Source: Hyphomicrobiales bacterium
Lineage (GTDB): Bacteria; Pseudomonadota; Alphaproteobacteria; Rhizobiales; Rhizobiaceae
Length of the DNA stretch: 64,000 nucleotides
Direction: 5' to 3'
Assembly: GCA_900473685.1 (NCBI GenBank)
Contig: UCNE01000005.1
Coordinates: 372,001 to 436,000, forward strand
Part shown: piece by piece, positions 55,510 to 64,000 of the stretch
Layout: every line of letters begins with the position of its first letter
Numbering within the stretch: the stretch's first letter is position 1
Translations under genes and position numbers: made by a program
The notes under the pieces: model-generated
Databases searched by the model: none
The model's input: only the letters and a program-made list of their open reading frames with translations
Told to the model about the DNA's origin: nothing

Positions 55510-57080
55510 TCTTGGATTTCCATTTCCTCCGCCCCTGGTGGCTTCTGGCGGTCGTTGCAGCGGGCCTGCTTGTCTGGCTGCTCGACAGACAGACTGATAT
55601 GCGCGCCCGGTGGCGAAATCTCATCGCACCCAACCTGCTCGACCATCTCCTCATCGATCAGGTCGCCACCCGCGGGTTGCGCCCGGTCCATCTGATTGCA
55701 GCCCTGCTTGCTCTTTCAGCGATCGCAGCAGCAGGCCCGACCTGGGAAAAGGAACGGCCGCCTTTCGTCGAGGATCGCGCGCCGCTCGCCATCGCCATCG
55801 ATCTCGGGCCGACGATGGACGCGACGGACATCACACCGACCCGGCTGGAGCGCGCAAAGCTCAAGGTGCAGGATATCATGGAGCGGCGCAAAGGCGCGCG
55901 CACGGCCCTGTTCGCCTATGCCGGCTCCGCACATATGGTGTTGCCGCTGACGGATGACGCCTCGTTGATCGGCACCTATCTTGCCGCTCTTTCCCCGGCG
56001 CTGATGCCGGTGGAAGGCAAGAACACCGCCAAGGCATTGCAAGTGATCGAGACGGCGCTGGCCGGAGAGACTGCACCCGGAACAATCCTGTTCATGACCG
56101 ATGGCGTCGATCGCCCTTCGTTTCCTGCCTTTTCCGGGTACAAGGGCCGCAACGACCTGATGGTGCTGGGCATTGGCACCGCGGAGGGCGGTCCGGTGAA
56201 AACCGGCAATGGCGAATATCTAACCGATGCCGGCGGCGCGCGGGTGCAGGCCAGGATGGACCTTGATGCCCTGAAGGCGCTGCAATCGGCCTCTTCGACT
56301 GAGGTCGCGACCGTCACCCTCGACGATGCGGATGTCGACTGGATCGTGCATCGCATCCAGAGTGCCTATACCCAGAAAACCGATGCAGGCCTTCAGCGCT
56401 GGCGCGATGCAGGCTGGTATCTGACCATCCCCATTGCGCTACTGGTGATGCTGACTTTTCGCCGCGGCCACAAGATCCATTGGCTGGGCGCAGTCCTCCT
56501 TCTCTTGTTGCCGCTCGGTTTGGCTCCGGGACAGGCGTCTGCCGCCGATTTCGCGGATGCCTGGTTTACGCCGGATCAGCAGGGCAAACGCGCGTTCGAG
56601 CGCGGTGACTACGCCAGCGCCGCTGATCATTTCGTAGACCCCGCCTGGCGTGGGGCGGCGCTCTATCGTGCTGGCCGATATCAGGACGCGATCGACGCCT
56701 TTGCGCAATCGACCGATGCCGCCAGCTATTACAATCAGGGCAACGCCCTGATGCAGATCGACAAGACCGAGGACGCCATCGCGGCCTACCGGCAGGCGCT
56801 GAAACAACGCCCCGCATGGCCGGAAGCGGAAGCGAACCTCAAGCTTGCCGAGCGGCGCAAGAAGGAAAAGGACGATCTGGAGAAGGAGCAGCAACAGGAA
56901 GACAACGGCGAAACTCCGGACCAGATCCAGTTCGACGACAAAGGCAAGAAGGGCAAGGAGGGGCAGGTCAAGGGCGCAAACCAGACCGCCGAGATGTGGA
57001 TGCGCAACATCCAGGTTTCACCTGCCCAACTCCTGGCGCGAAAATTTGCAATCGAAGCCTCGGGAGACAAGCCGCAATGA
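55506..57080 (+). CDS. BatB-BatC fusion: VWA domain plus TPRs
   Basis: 524-aa membrane protein that joins a BatB-like VWA domain (about residues 90-270) to a C-terminal TPR region (about 370-460) equivalent to BatC. Membrane segments lie at about 7-24, 57-76, 305-322 and 332-350. The metal site is degenerate: AIDLGPTMDATD has Gly and Thr where DxSxS is expected, while FMTDGVD keeps its Asp. TPR segments show YNQGNALMQIDKTEDAIAAYRQALK. A charged Lys/Glu/Gln tail follows. Overlaps of 4 bp on both sides couple it to BatA and BatD. Confidence 0.85.
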   Translation: MILDFHFLRPWWLLAVVAAGLLVWLLDRQTDMRARWRNLIAPNLLDHLLIDQVATRGLRPVHLIAALLALSAIAAAGPTWEKERPPFVEDRAPLAIAIDLGPTMDATDITPTRLERAKLKVQDIMERRKGARTALFAYAGSAHMVLPLTDDASLIGTYLAALSPALMPVEGKNTAKALQVIETALAGETAPGTILFMTDGVDRPSFPAFSGYKGRNDLMVLGIGTAEGGPVKTGNGEYLTDAGGARVQARMDLDALKALQSASSTEVATVTLDDADVDWIVHRIQSAYTQKTDAGLQRWRDAGWYLTIPIALLVMLTFRRGHKIHWLGAVLLLLLPLGLAPGQASAADFADAWFTPDQQGKRAFERGDYASAADHFVDPAWRGAALYRAGRYQDAIDAFAQSTDAASYYNQGNALMQIDKTEDAIAAYRQALKQRPAWPEAEANLKLAERRKKEKDDLEKEQQQEDNGETPDQIQFDDKGKKGKEGQVKGANQTAEMWMRNIQVSPAQLLARKFAIEASGDKPQ

Positions 57081-58429
57081 ACCGCCGGTTGACCGTCACC
57101 CCCGTTCTCTTAGGGTTCCTCTTCTGGTGCTGCGCCCTCGCCGGACTGGCTGTTGCTGCAGACCCGGTCGTGCGGGCATCGCTGCAATCGAAGGGAACGC
57201 TCTATGTCGGCCAGCAGGTTCTGATCGATGTCGATGTTCTCGTCCCGAACTATTTTCTCCAACCTCCGCAGTTCCCGCAATTCGATCTGCCTGGCGCGAC
57301 GGTCTTGCTGCAGGATGGGCAGGCGCTGAACCTCAATGAGACGATTGGCGAGACGCTCTATTCCGGTATCCAGCGCACCTACATCGTCGTGCCGCAACGG
57401 GATGGAACCTTCACCCTGCCCCAAGCCGAAATCACCTTTGGCTATGCCGCCGTTCCGGGCCAGATGACGCAAGGCAAGGTCAGCCTGCCGCAGTTCCGCT
57501 TTACGGTTACGGCAGCCTCCGGCGCGGCGGAAGGCGCATCGGGCGTCGTAGCCGCAAAGGTTGCGGTGACGCAGGACCTGAGCACCGATCCGAAGACGCT
57601 CAAGGCCGGCGATACACTTGTGCGAACCATCACCGTTCGCGCAGAGGGCCTTCGTGCCATGATGATCCCGGCGCCGGAATTTTCGCCATTGCCGGGGATC
57701 CGCCTTTACCAGCAGGATCCGGTTCTCTCGGAGGAAACAGACCCGCGGGGACTGCCGCTCGCCGGTGTGCGCAAGGATGTGGTCCAGTATCTTTTTTCAA
57801 AGGTAGGCCAATACACCCTGCCGGCAATCGAGGTGAGCTGGTTCGACCCGGTGACAGCAAAGACCGAGACCGTTTCGGCCCCGGCTATCAGCGCTTCCGT
57901 CGCTGAAGCGCCCGTCGCCGCGACCGGTCTTGCGCCACCTGCCCCGGAACCCGAAGCACCTCGGTTCAACTGGTTTCTTGCCGGCATGATAGCCACTTTC
58001 GCTTTCGTGACAGGCCTGGTCATCTGGTTGCTTGCCCAGGCGCTGTCGAAACTCGAACAGTCTTTCGAGCGCCGCCGGTCAGACGACCGCCATTGCGAAG
58101 CTGCCTCTTTTCGCCTTGTTGACCAGGCCTGCGAGGACGGCTCGTCCATGGAAATAGAAAAGGCGCTCGACAGCTGGTCGCGCCAGGCCGGGATCGTGCC
58201 GCTTCGGCCATGGGTCGCCCAGTTCGGCAGCGCACAGACGCTGCAGGCCTTCGATGACCAGCGTCAGGCAGTCTACGGGGCGGCTGCCACGCCGGCGGTC
58301 GCCAGCGGCGGGCTTGGCTCCGGATTGCAGGCAGCCCGCGCCGCCTGGCTGAGCAAGGCGCATCCCCGTTCCACTTACTGGCATGGCAAAATCCTGCCGC
58401 AACTCAATCCGCGCTGGGACGGCGAATAA
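57077..58429 (+). CDS. BatD-like oxygen-tolerance family membrane protein
   Basis: 450-aa protein with a signal peptide (about residues 1-28), a large beta-rich periplasmic part (repeats such as VRASLQSKGTLYVGQQVLIDVDV) and a C-terminal membrane helix (about 300-322), then a cytoplasmic helical tail. This is the BatD architecture (tandem Ig-like domains, one helix, cytosolic tail). The segment SDPRGLPLAGVRKD-like ETDPRGLPLAGVRKDVVQYLF is conserved in the family as I remember it. It is the last gene of the Bat operon, with a hairpin at 58472-58497 after it. It likely scaffolds the VWA proteins. Confidence 0.8.
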   Translation: MNRRLTVTPVLLGFLFWCCALAGLAVAADPVVRASLQSKGTLYVGQQVLIDVDVLVPNYFLQPPQFPQFDLPGATVLLQDGQALNLNETIGETLYSGIQRTYIVVPQRDGTFTLPQAEITFGYAAVPGQMTQGKVSLPQFRFTVTAASGAAEGASGVVAAKVAVTQDLSTDPKTLKAGDTLVRTITVRAEGLRAMMIPAPEFSPLPGIRLYQQDPVLSEETDPRGLPLAGVRKDVVQYLFSKVGQYTLPAIEVSWFDPVTAKTETVSAPAISASVAEAPVAATGLAPPAPEPEAPRFNWFLAGMIATFAFVTGLVIWLLAQALSKLEQSFERRRSDDRHCEAASFRLVDQACEDGSSMEIEKALDSWSRQAGIVPLRPWVAQFGSAQTLQAFDDQRQAVYGAAATPAVASGGLGSGLQAARAAWLSKAHPRSTYWHGKILPQLNPRWDGE

Positions 58430-58471
58430 CCGTCGGCATCTCAAGGCCGCCGCCCTTCAGCCGGCAAACGA

Positions 58472-58497
58472 AAGGAGGCGGAATGATCCGCCCCCTT
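58472..58497. terminator. hairpin between BatD and arylsulfatase genes
   Basis: An 11-position stem with one mismatch (AAGGAGGCGGA at 58472-58482 against 58487-58497) and an ATGA loop lies between the two convergent stops and may serve both directions. Confidence 0.6.
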
Positions 58498-58517
58498 CCT
58501 TTGTTCGTTTATCAGGC

Positions 58518-60173
58518 TTAGCGCGGAGCAAGCTGTTCCAGTTCGTTCAGCTTCTTGAGTGCTGCCTGCTGCTGCAGCCAGCCATAGTTGATCCCGCCGG
58601 CATTCAATGTGTTGCCGGACTGGAACGGATACTGGTCGAAGTCCTTGAAGAACAAATTGATCTTCGCCTGGACAGGAACAAGCAGCCACATGTTTCGCGC
58701 GACGAACTCCATGTTGCCGCCGCCCTCCTTGAAGCCGCGTTCATAGGGGTCCATGCGCAGATTAGAGATGTTCGCCCAGCTTGGGCTTTCCCGGGTTGCC
58801 GTTGCGATATTGCCCTCGCTGTTGATTGCAAAGGCCAGCTTCCAGTCGTTCCAGCGGATGGCGTTGAGATTGCCGCCCTGATCGAAATAGTAGACGGAAT
58901 CGCGCGGCGGTTCCTTGGCTTCCCCCTTGAGAAGGGCAGTGAGATCGAAGCCATCGAGATGAACCTTGAAGGTCTTGGTTCCAGCCTGATAGCCCGTTTT
59001 CATCTGTTCCTTGATATCGGGAAGACCGGCAGCTGTGGCAAAGGTCGGCAGCCAATCCATCAGCGTGACCGGATCATTGATCTGGGTCCCCGGCTTCACG
59101 ACGCCTGGCCAACGCACCATCATCGGAATACGGAAGCCGCCTTCCCAGGTGGTGCCTTTCTCGCCATGGAACATGGTCTGCGCGCCATCCGGCCACAAGG
59201 CGAGTTCGGCACCGTTGTCGGTGGTGTAGAGCACGATGGTGTTTTCGGTGATGCCGAGATCGTCGAGCTGCTGCAGCAGCTGCCCGACATGACCGTCATG
59301 CTCGACCATACCATCGGCATGGATGCCTTTGCCGGTCTTGCCGAGGGAGTCTTTCTTCAAATGCGTGAAAACGTGCATGCGGGTCGAGTTGAACCAGCAG
59401 AAGAACGGCTTGTCCGCCTTGGCCTGGCGGTCGATGAAGTCCTTGGCGGCGGCCAGGAATTCCTCGTCGACGGTTTCCATGCGCTTGGTATTGAGCGGGC
59501 CGGTATCTTCGATCTTGCCATCAGCTGTCGCCTTGATGACACCGCGCGGGCCGAACTTCTTGCGGAATTCCGGGTCCTTCGGGTAGAAATAGCCCTCCGG
59601 CTCTTCCTCGGCATTGAGGTGGTAGAGATTGCCGAAAAATTCGTCGAAACCGTGTTTGGTCGGCAAATGCTCGTCGCGGTCGCCGAGGTGGTTCTTGCCG
59701 AACTGTCCGGTGGCATATCCCTTCGACTTCATCACGTCGGCGATGGTCGGCATCCAGTCCTGAATGCCATGCGGGTCACCCGGCATGCCGATCGTCAGCA
59801 GACCCGTGCGGAACGGCTCCTGGCCGAGAATAAACGAAGCGCGGCCGGCCGTGCAGCTCTGCTGGCCATAGCTGTCGGTGAAAATCGCCCCTTCGGCCGC
59901 GATGCGGTCGATGTTCGGCGTGCGGTAGCCCATGAGGCCCATCGTATAGGCGCTGATCTGCGGGATGCCGATGTCATCGCCGAAAATGACAAGCACGTTC
60001 GGCGATTTTGCAGAGCCGCTCGCCGCTGCCGTCTGCGCCTGGGCAGTATCGACGGCGGTGCCGCCCGCGACTGCGGCGGCGGCGGCCAGCACCGTGCCAC
60101 CCAAGAGCAGCCCCCGGCGATTGATGCTCAATGGCTGGTCTTTCTTCGGTGTTTCATTGTCCGGAAAACTCAT
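58518..60173 (-). CDS. Tat-exported arylsulfatase
   Basis: 551-aa type I sulfatase of the alkaline-phosphatase superfamily. A twin-arginine signal (INRRGLLLGG at residues 17-26, then an Ala-rich core, cleavage near 47) sends it folded to the periplasm. Cys107 is in QSCTAGRASF, giving C-x-A-x-R rather than the usual C-x-P-x-R; with FGE it should become formylglycine. Metal ligands are visible in FGDDIG and TTDNGAELALW. ATG at 60173 with TTGAGGAG is used. The 28-bp element lies 285 bp upstream. Substrate is unknown; arylsulfate or sulfated envelope material are options. Confidence 0.88.
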   Translation of the reverse strand: MSFPDNETPKKDQPLSINRRGLLLGGTVLAAAAAVAGGTAVDTAQAQTAAASGSAKSPNVLVIFGDDIGIPQISAYTMGLMGYRTPNIDRIAAEGAIFTDSYGQQSCTAGRASFILGQEPFRTGLLTIGMPGDPHGIQDWMPTIADVMKSKGYATGQFGKNHLGDRDEHLPTKHGFDEFFGNLYHLNAEEEPEGYFYPKDPEFRKKFGPRGVIKATADGKIEDTGPLNTKRMETVDEEFLAAAKDFIDRQAKADKPFFCWFNSTRMHVFTHLKKDSLGKTGKGIHADGMVEHDGHVGQLLQQLDDLGITENTIVLYTTDNGAELALWPDGAQTMFHGEKGTTWEGGFRIPMMVRWPGVVKPGTQINDPVTLMDWLPTFATAAGLPDIKEQMKTGYQAGTKTFKVHLDGFDLTALLKGEAKEPPRDSVYYFDQGGNLNAIRWNDWKLAFAINSEGNIATATRESPSWANISNLRMDPYERGFKEGGGNMEFVARNMWLLVPVQAKINLFFKDFDQYPFQSGNTLNAGGINYGWLQQQAALKKLNELEQLAPR

Positions 60174-60729
60174 GATCAACTCCTCAATCAGAATGAAGTC
60201 TCAAAAAGCTCAGGCCTGTCGTGCAAGCCCTTTGTGCGGGCGGGTGGCAAGGCCGCGGAAGCAGCGCGTAGAGGGTGGCGCTGTTTTTGACATCAACCAG
60301 TGCAAGGTTCTTCCTTGATCTGGTCATTCGAAGGACGCGCAAGGGACCGGGATATTTGGTTATCGCGGGTCGGCATTCATCCGGCCTCACCGCATCACGC
60401 GATCAAAACCAGATGGACGTTTGACGGCCCCGACTATCTCTCATTTTTCGCATTAGACTAGGTGTGAACATGTACGAACATGTTCCTGAAGTGCTGCATG
60501 TCGGCTTGCATCCGCCTTGCTTTTGGCAGGTGCTTGACCTGGTATACGCAGAGCTTACTGTACGCGCAGACCGTGCATTTACTATGCGATCCGTCCCGTC
60601 GTTGAGCCGAGGCATTGATATAGCTTACGCCTGAGTAAATGCTGGGGCCTCTCCTGTTTTTTAGCTTATTCCGTCCGTTTCGACCGCATATCCACACGTC
60701 CAATTTTCCCTTAGGCACCGGATCTGTTC
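60174..60729. other. divergent intergenic region with the regulon element
   Basis: About 550 bp without a supported gene. It contains the 28-bp element (60458-60485) for the arylsulfatase promoter and, nearer the antiporter gene, a 9-bp inverted repeat (GCATTTACT at 60575-60583, complement at 60634-60642). Possible reading frames look like chance. Confidence 0.5.
60458..60485 (-). promoter_or_regulatory. 28-bp regulon element, copy 2
   Basis: On the minus strand it matches copy 1 (42617-42644) at 27 of 28 positions: two ACATGTTC units 10 bp apart, then CACCTAG. A GATAGT-like -10 lies about 18 bp downstream, close to the spacing at copy 1. The arylsulfatase start is 285 bp further on, so its leader would be long. 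Confidence 0.75.
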
Positions 60730-62403
60730 ATGTCGCTCCTCACCGATCCCATCGTCGCCCTGTTCATATCGCTGGCGTTCGGCTTTCTCATCGGCAAATT
60801 GCGGGTTGGCCCGGTTCAGCTCGGGGGAACGTGCGGAACGTTGTTCGTTGCCCTCGCAATTGGCCAGTTGGGGGTGCAGGTCGGCCCCGATCTGAAAAGT
60901 GCTGCCTTCGCCCTCTTCATCTACGCACTCGGCTTCTCCGCAGGACCGCAGTTCTTCACCAACATTCGCGGCGGGTGGCGATACGGTATCTTTTCGATCA
61001 TCGAAGTTGCCTGTGTGCTGGCGCTGCTGACTATTGCGGTGCTTGTCTTCCGTCTCGACGTCGGTACTGCCGCAGGGCTCTTTGCAGGTTCAGCCACCGA
61101 ATCCGCCGTAGTTGGCACCGCATCGGAAGCGATTGCACGTCTCGATCTGTCCGGCCCCGAGATCCAGCAACTGCAGGCCAACATCGCCACGGCCTATAGC
61201 CTCACCTATCTCTTCGGGCTTATCGCCATTGTGATCTTCACGACGCAGCTCGCTCCGTTGCTGCTGAAAATCGACCTGCGAAAGGAAGCGCAGGATCTCG
61301 CGCGCAAACTGGGATCGACGGATGACGATGAGGAGCAGGCGGAAGGCCTCCCGGCGTTTGTTGGCCGTGCATTCCGTGTTGGCGAGGCGGCCGGCCAAAC
61401 GGTCGGCGATTTCGAGAAGAGCCGGGGTTGGGCCGTTGCGATCGAACGGCTGCAACGCGGCGGCGAGATTCTGGAAACGAAGCCGGACCTGTTGTTCGAA
61501 GCGGATGACATCGTGTTTGTCTGGGGGCGCCGCAACGCCGTGATCGCCGTCCGGGACAAGCTCGGTGACGAAGTGCCGGTTCCGCAGGGAACCAACTTTT
61601 CACTCGCGACCCGCGATATCGTTCTGGTGCGGAAGGAAGTGTTCGGCCGTCAGATCCGGCAGCTCAGGCAGATGGCTTCGCCCGAGCTGCAGCGCGGCAT
61701 TTTCATATCCCGAGTCCGGCGCATGGGGCAGAACATCCCTGCGCTTTCGGGCACAATCTTGCAGCACGGCGATATCGTCACGCTTTACGGGCCAGAGCCT
61801 GCGCTGGAGCGCGCGGCACGCGAGCTCGGTAAAACCGCACCCTCCGGCGAGCGTACGGATTTCGTATTCCTCGGTCTTGGCCTTGCTGCCGGGCTCGTGC
61901 TTGGGCATTTCCATCTGAAGATCGGTGCTCTGGAGCTGGGGCTCGGCGCTGGCGGCGGCGCGCTGATTTCAGGGCTTGTTTTCGGCTGGCTGAATATGCG
62001 CAATCCGATGCGCGGTGGTCTGCCTCCGGCTGCGGCGGAGTTTGCCAAGGATTTTGGCCTTGCCACGTTCATCGCGGCAATCGGTCTGAGTGCCGGCCCC
62101 GGTGCCATCAAACTGATCATGGAATACGGCCTGATCCTGCCCATACTCGGACTGTTGGTTTCATTCCTGCCTGCCCTCGTTTCGCTGTTTGTCGGCTGGA
62201 AACTGATGAAGATCGAAGCGCCCATTCTTCTCGGCGTGATCGCCGGGCAGCATTGCAGCACCCCAACCATCAGCGCGCTCGTCTCCCAGGCCGGGAATTC
62301 GACCCCGGTAATCGGCTACACGGTCACCTATGCGATCTCCAACGTTCTACTGCCACTCATGGGGCCCGTTGTGGTCGGCCTTGTCATGGGGCTGACGGGT
62401 TAA
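60730..62403 (+). CDS. aspT: AspT-type (AAEx) aspartate:alanine antiporter family protein
   Basis: 557-aa inner-membrane transporter of the AAEx family. Two membrane halves (about 5-185 and 385-557) flank two cytoplasmic RCK_C/TrkA-C domains (about 205-375, with FEADDIVFVWGRRNAV and LQHGDIVTLYGPE). GSATESAVVGTASEA in the first half and the related GQHCSTPTISALVSQAGN in the second are the conserved substrate-site repeats. In other bacteria such proteins exchange aspartate for alanine with an aspartate decarboxylase; no decarboxylase gene is visible here. Specificity is therefore uncertain; YidE/YbjL-type channels are related. Confidence 0.8.
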   Translation: MSLLTDPIVALFISLAFGFLIGKLRVGPVQLGGTCGTLFVALAIGQLGVQVGPDLKSAAFALFIYALGFSAGPQFFTNIRGGWRYGIFSIIEVACVLALLTIAVLVFRLDVGTAAGLFAGSATESAVVGTASEAIARLDLSGPEIQQLQANIATAYSLTYLFGLIAIVIFTTQLAPLLLKIDLRKEAQDLARKLGSTDDDEEQAEGLPAFVGRAFRVGEAAGQTVGDFEKSRGWAVAIERLQRGGEILETKPDLLFEADDIVFVWGRRNAVIAVRDKLGDEVPVPQGTNFSLATRDIVLVRKEVFGRQIRQLRQMASPELQRGIFISRVRRMGQNIPALSGTILQHGDIVTLYGPEPALERAARELGKTAPSGERTDFVFLGLGLAAGLVLGHFHLKIGALELGLGAGGGALISGLVFGWLNMRNPMRGGLPPAAAEFAKDFGLATFIAAIGLSAGPGAIKLIMEYGLILPILGLLVSFLPALVSLFVGWKLMKIEAPILLGVIAGQHCSTPTISALVSQAGNSTPVIGYTVTYAISNVLLPLMGPVVVGLVMGLTG

Positions 62404-62406
62404 TTT

Positions 62407-62643
62407 GTGTCCGGCTGTGCTCATGGCATACCACAACGCATGGGCCGGAAAGGTCGCATCGCACTGCCGATCTACGGCTTGAAGGACCCTATCCTCTTCG
62501 ATCGGGAGCGCATGGACGAATTCGAACTGTATCGGGCGGGTGGTGCCAATACCGATCCCCTCGGTCAGATGAGCCGCCGGCGGCGGAGAATGATGGTGGC
62601 CGCCACCGTCATGACCGCAAGGGCATACCAGGTCAGTGCGTAA
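62407..62643 (+). CDS. possible small protein, doubtful
   Basis: 78-codon frame starting GTG, 4 bp after the antiporter stop, encoding a hydrophilic peptide that includes ILFDRERMDEFELYRAGG. The last third overlaps the 3' end of the SURF1 gene on the other strand. I recognise no family, and no clear ribosome binding site precedes it. It may be a real small gene translated with aspT or a chance frame. Confidence 0.25.
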   Translation: MSGCAHGIPQRMGRKGRIALPIYGLKDPILFDRERMDEFELYRAGGANTDPLGQMSRRRRRMMVAATVMTARAYQVSA

Positions 62644-63323
62644 ACGAGATGGCTGTTGCGGAAGTGGACCACCGTCAGGCCGCCGATGGGCAAGCCGCCG
62701 GGATTGGGTGCCGCATCGGCATCGATGAAATAGGGGGCGACGGAGCCAAGGTTTTTGGCGCGCGCGATGGCGGCGACGTCACGGGAGTACCAGCGGTCGT
62801 TGACCGGATCATTCGAGCGCAGGAAGGCCCCGCCGGGTTCGCTGCTGCGCAACAGGCCGGTGATGCTGACCGGCCCGGCCGCGATCTCGCTTGCGATGCG
62901 TGCCGCAGAATCACTGCGGCCGGCCGGCAGGAAACCGCGATTGATGAGTATAGTCGATGCATCCGAAGGATGCAGGGGCGTCAGCAGCCAGAAGCCGGCG
63001 CCGCGCTCGGTCACGGCCTGCACGAGGACCGATTTGTCGTGCTCGAAGAGGCCGGTGGCGGTAACGCGGCGATACTCGTCTTTCTCCGTGCTGATCGTCC
63101 CCCATTCCGTAGGGGTGGGGGCGGCGACCGGATCAGCGTTGACACGGGTTTCAACGCGCTCGATCAGGTCGAGTTTCCAGAACAGCCGCTGGACCTGCCA
63201 GGTGCCGAGCCCGATGAAGATCGCCGTCAGCACGAGCATGGCGCTGACGAACATCAGACCGGCCCGGCGTGGCCGATCCGCAGTGCCGGTTGTGGCGGGA
63301 TATTCCTTGCTCACCGTCAGCAC
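62565..63323 (-). CDS. SURF1-family cytochrome oxidase assembly protein
   Basis: 252-aa inner-membrane protein of the SURF1/Shy1 family, which helps insert haem into terminal oxidases. Two membrane segments (about 22-42 and 222-242) bracket a periplasmic domain, with GTWQVQRLFWKLDLI after the first helix and ILINRGFLP in the loop, both family hallmarks; HFRNSHLVYALTWYALA is the C-terminal helix. It starts with GTG at 63323 (or 63314). It is directly downstream of cyoD, so it is likely part of the cytochrome o oxidase operon. Confidence 0.88.
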   Translation of the reverse strand: MLTVSKEYPATTGTADRPRRAGLMFVSAMLVLTAIFIGLGTWQVQRLFWKLDLIERVETRVNADPVAAPTPTEWGTISTEKDEYRRVTATGLFEHDKSVLVQAVTERGAGFWLLTPLHPSDASTILINRGFLPAGRSDSAARIASEIAAGPVSITGLLRSSEPGGAFLRSNDPVNDRWYSRDVAAIARAKNLGSVAPYFIDADAAPNPGGLPIGGLTVVHFRNSHLVYALTWYALAVMTVAATIILRRRRLI

Positions 63324-63326
63324 CCG

Positions 63327-63728
63327 TCAGGGCATATTCTTCATCATCTCCGGCGACATCGGCATCATGTTGGTGTTGAGATGATGCATGACCCAGAGCG
63401 AACCGGCGAGCGTAATGCCGACGATGACGAGCGTGAAGATCAGCGCCATCATCGTCCAGCCGCCTTCCGAGCGCGGGCTCATGTGCAGGAAGTAGACCAT
63501 GTGGACGATGATCTGAGCGACGGCCAGCGCCATGACGAGGAACGCGGTCAGCAGTTTGCTGTCGAAGGTCCCGGCCATGACCAGGATGAACGGAACTGCC
63601 GTCAGGATGACGGACAGTCCGAAGCCGATCATGTAGCCCTTGAGCGAACCGTGGCCGGCCTCATGGCCATGACCGTGATGGGTGTTGGCCGCATCTTCAT
63701 GCGCGGGTGCGTGCGGGTGCGAGTTCAT
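63327..63728 (-). CDS. cyoD: cytochrome o ubiquinol oxidase subunit IV
   Basis: 133-aa small subunit of the haem-copper quinol oxidase. A His-rich N-terminus ([11 protein letters not shown]) precedes three membrane segments, with [35 protein letters not shown] helix 3 and the family segment [13 protein letters not shown] at 63728 overlaps the cyoC stop by 4 bp. It supports oxidase assembly with SURF1, encoded next. Confidence 0.9.
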   Translation of the reverse strand: MNSHPHAPAHEDAANTHHGHGHEAGHGSLKGYMIGFGLSVILTAVPFILVMAGTFDSKLLTAFLVMALAVAQIIVHMVYFLHMSPRSEGGWTMMALIFTLVIVGITLAGSLWVMHHLNTNMMPMSPEMMKNMP

Positions 63729-64000
63729 CCGAGGACTCCCATCAGATAGACAAAGGAGAAGACGCCGATCCAGATGACGTCGAGGAAGTGCCAGAACATC
63801 GACAGGCACATCAGCCGGCGGCGGTTTTCCGGGATCAGGCCGCGCCTGGAGACCTGAACCATCAGGGTGACCAGCCAGACGATGCCGAAGGTGACGTGCA
63901 GGCCGTGGGTGCCGACCAGGGTGAAGAAGGACGACAGGAACGCGCTGCGCGTCGGCCCCGCACCTTCGTTGATCAGGTGGGCAAACTCATAGAGCTCGAG
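63725..64000 (-). CDS. cyoC: cytochrome o ubiquinol oxidase subunit III (partial)
   Basis: C-terminal 91 codons of the oxidase subunit III; the 5' part lies beyond the right edge. The segment [19 protein letters not shown] and [19 protein letters not shown] are diagnostic of haem-copper oxidase subunit III. The stop overlaps the cyoD start by 4 bp. Together with cyoD and SURF1 it indicates a cyoABCD operon continuing to the right on the minus strand. Confidence 0.88.
   Translation of the reverse strand, partial: LELYEFAHLINEGAGPTRSAFLSSFFTLVGTHGLHVTFGIVWLVTLMVQVSRRGLIPENRRRLMCLSMFWHFLDVIWIGVFSFVYLMGVLG

Noticed and set aside
62253..63749. long plus-strand frame opposite SURF1 and cyoD
   Set aside because: It overlaps three well-supported genes and is of the high-GC antisense kind with no recognisable domain.

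Overview
The window looks like chromosome or large-replicon DNA from a rhizobium-like alphaproteobacterium (Rhizobium/Agrobacterium/Ensifer relatives). This is inferred from the high-GC coding sequence, the many ABC importers each with its own local regulator, an erythritol-type polyol locus, the cyoCD-SURF1 arrangement and a rhizobial-style one-component TPR regulator. No tRNA, rRNA, CRISPR array, insertion sequence or phage gene was seen. Function assignments rest on motifs and remembered family features; no database was searched.

Layout. 1-11.4 kb: polyol utilisation. An EryA-like kinase (cut by the left edge) and an EryD-like SorC regulator diverge from a DUF2291-RbsA-RbsC-RbsB-type importer operon. 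This is followed by a LyxK-like kinase, a DeoR regulator and a GlpD-like dehydrogenase, translationally coupled to one another. 11.5-17.5 kb: housekeeping or mixed genes (VirK/YbjX-family protein, Prc protease, J-domain protein, LuxR-type regulator, Rnk). 17.9-23.3 kb: a ROK repressor with a 33-bp palindromic operator heads an operon for an SsuABC-type importer and a cytoplasmic sulfatase. 23.4-37.7 kb: two back-to-back arabinoside loci. One has an ArsR-type regulator, a GH51 alpha-L-arabinofuranosidase and a MalEFGK-type importer; the other has a LacI regulator, a second such importer and a GH127 beta-L-arabinofuranosidase. Both enzymes lack signal peptides, so arabinosides are probably imported intact and cleaved inside. 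37.7-42.5 kb: group III truncated haemoglobin, a BaeSR-like two-component system, a PAP2 phosphatase and an unrecognised membrane protein.

42.6-60.5 kb is the most unusual part. A plus-strand run (small protein, secreted HAD phosphatase, DUF3300, DUF2950, MltF-like lytic transglycosylase, formylglycine-generating enzyme) is followed by a minus-strand membrane-spanning TPR regulator. Next comes an outer-membrane protein with a MoxR-DUF58-DUF4381-BatA-BatB/C-BatD operon, and finally a minus-strand Tat-exported arylsulfatase. A 28-bp element occurs almost identically (27/28) before the first gene and before the arylsulfatase, and a weaker copy lies between the TPR regulator and the outer-membrane protein gene. 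I read these as operators of one regulon: a cell-envelope module that makes, activates and perhaps assembles a periplasmic sulfatase. I know of no description of it as a unit.

60.7-64 kb: an AspT-type antiporter, then SURF1, cyoD and the end of cyoC (cut by the right edge).
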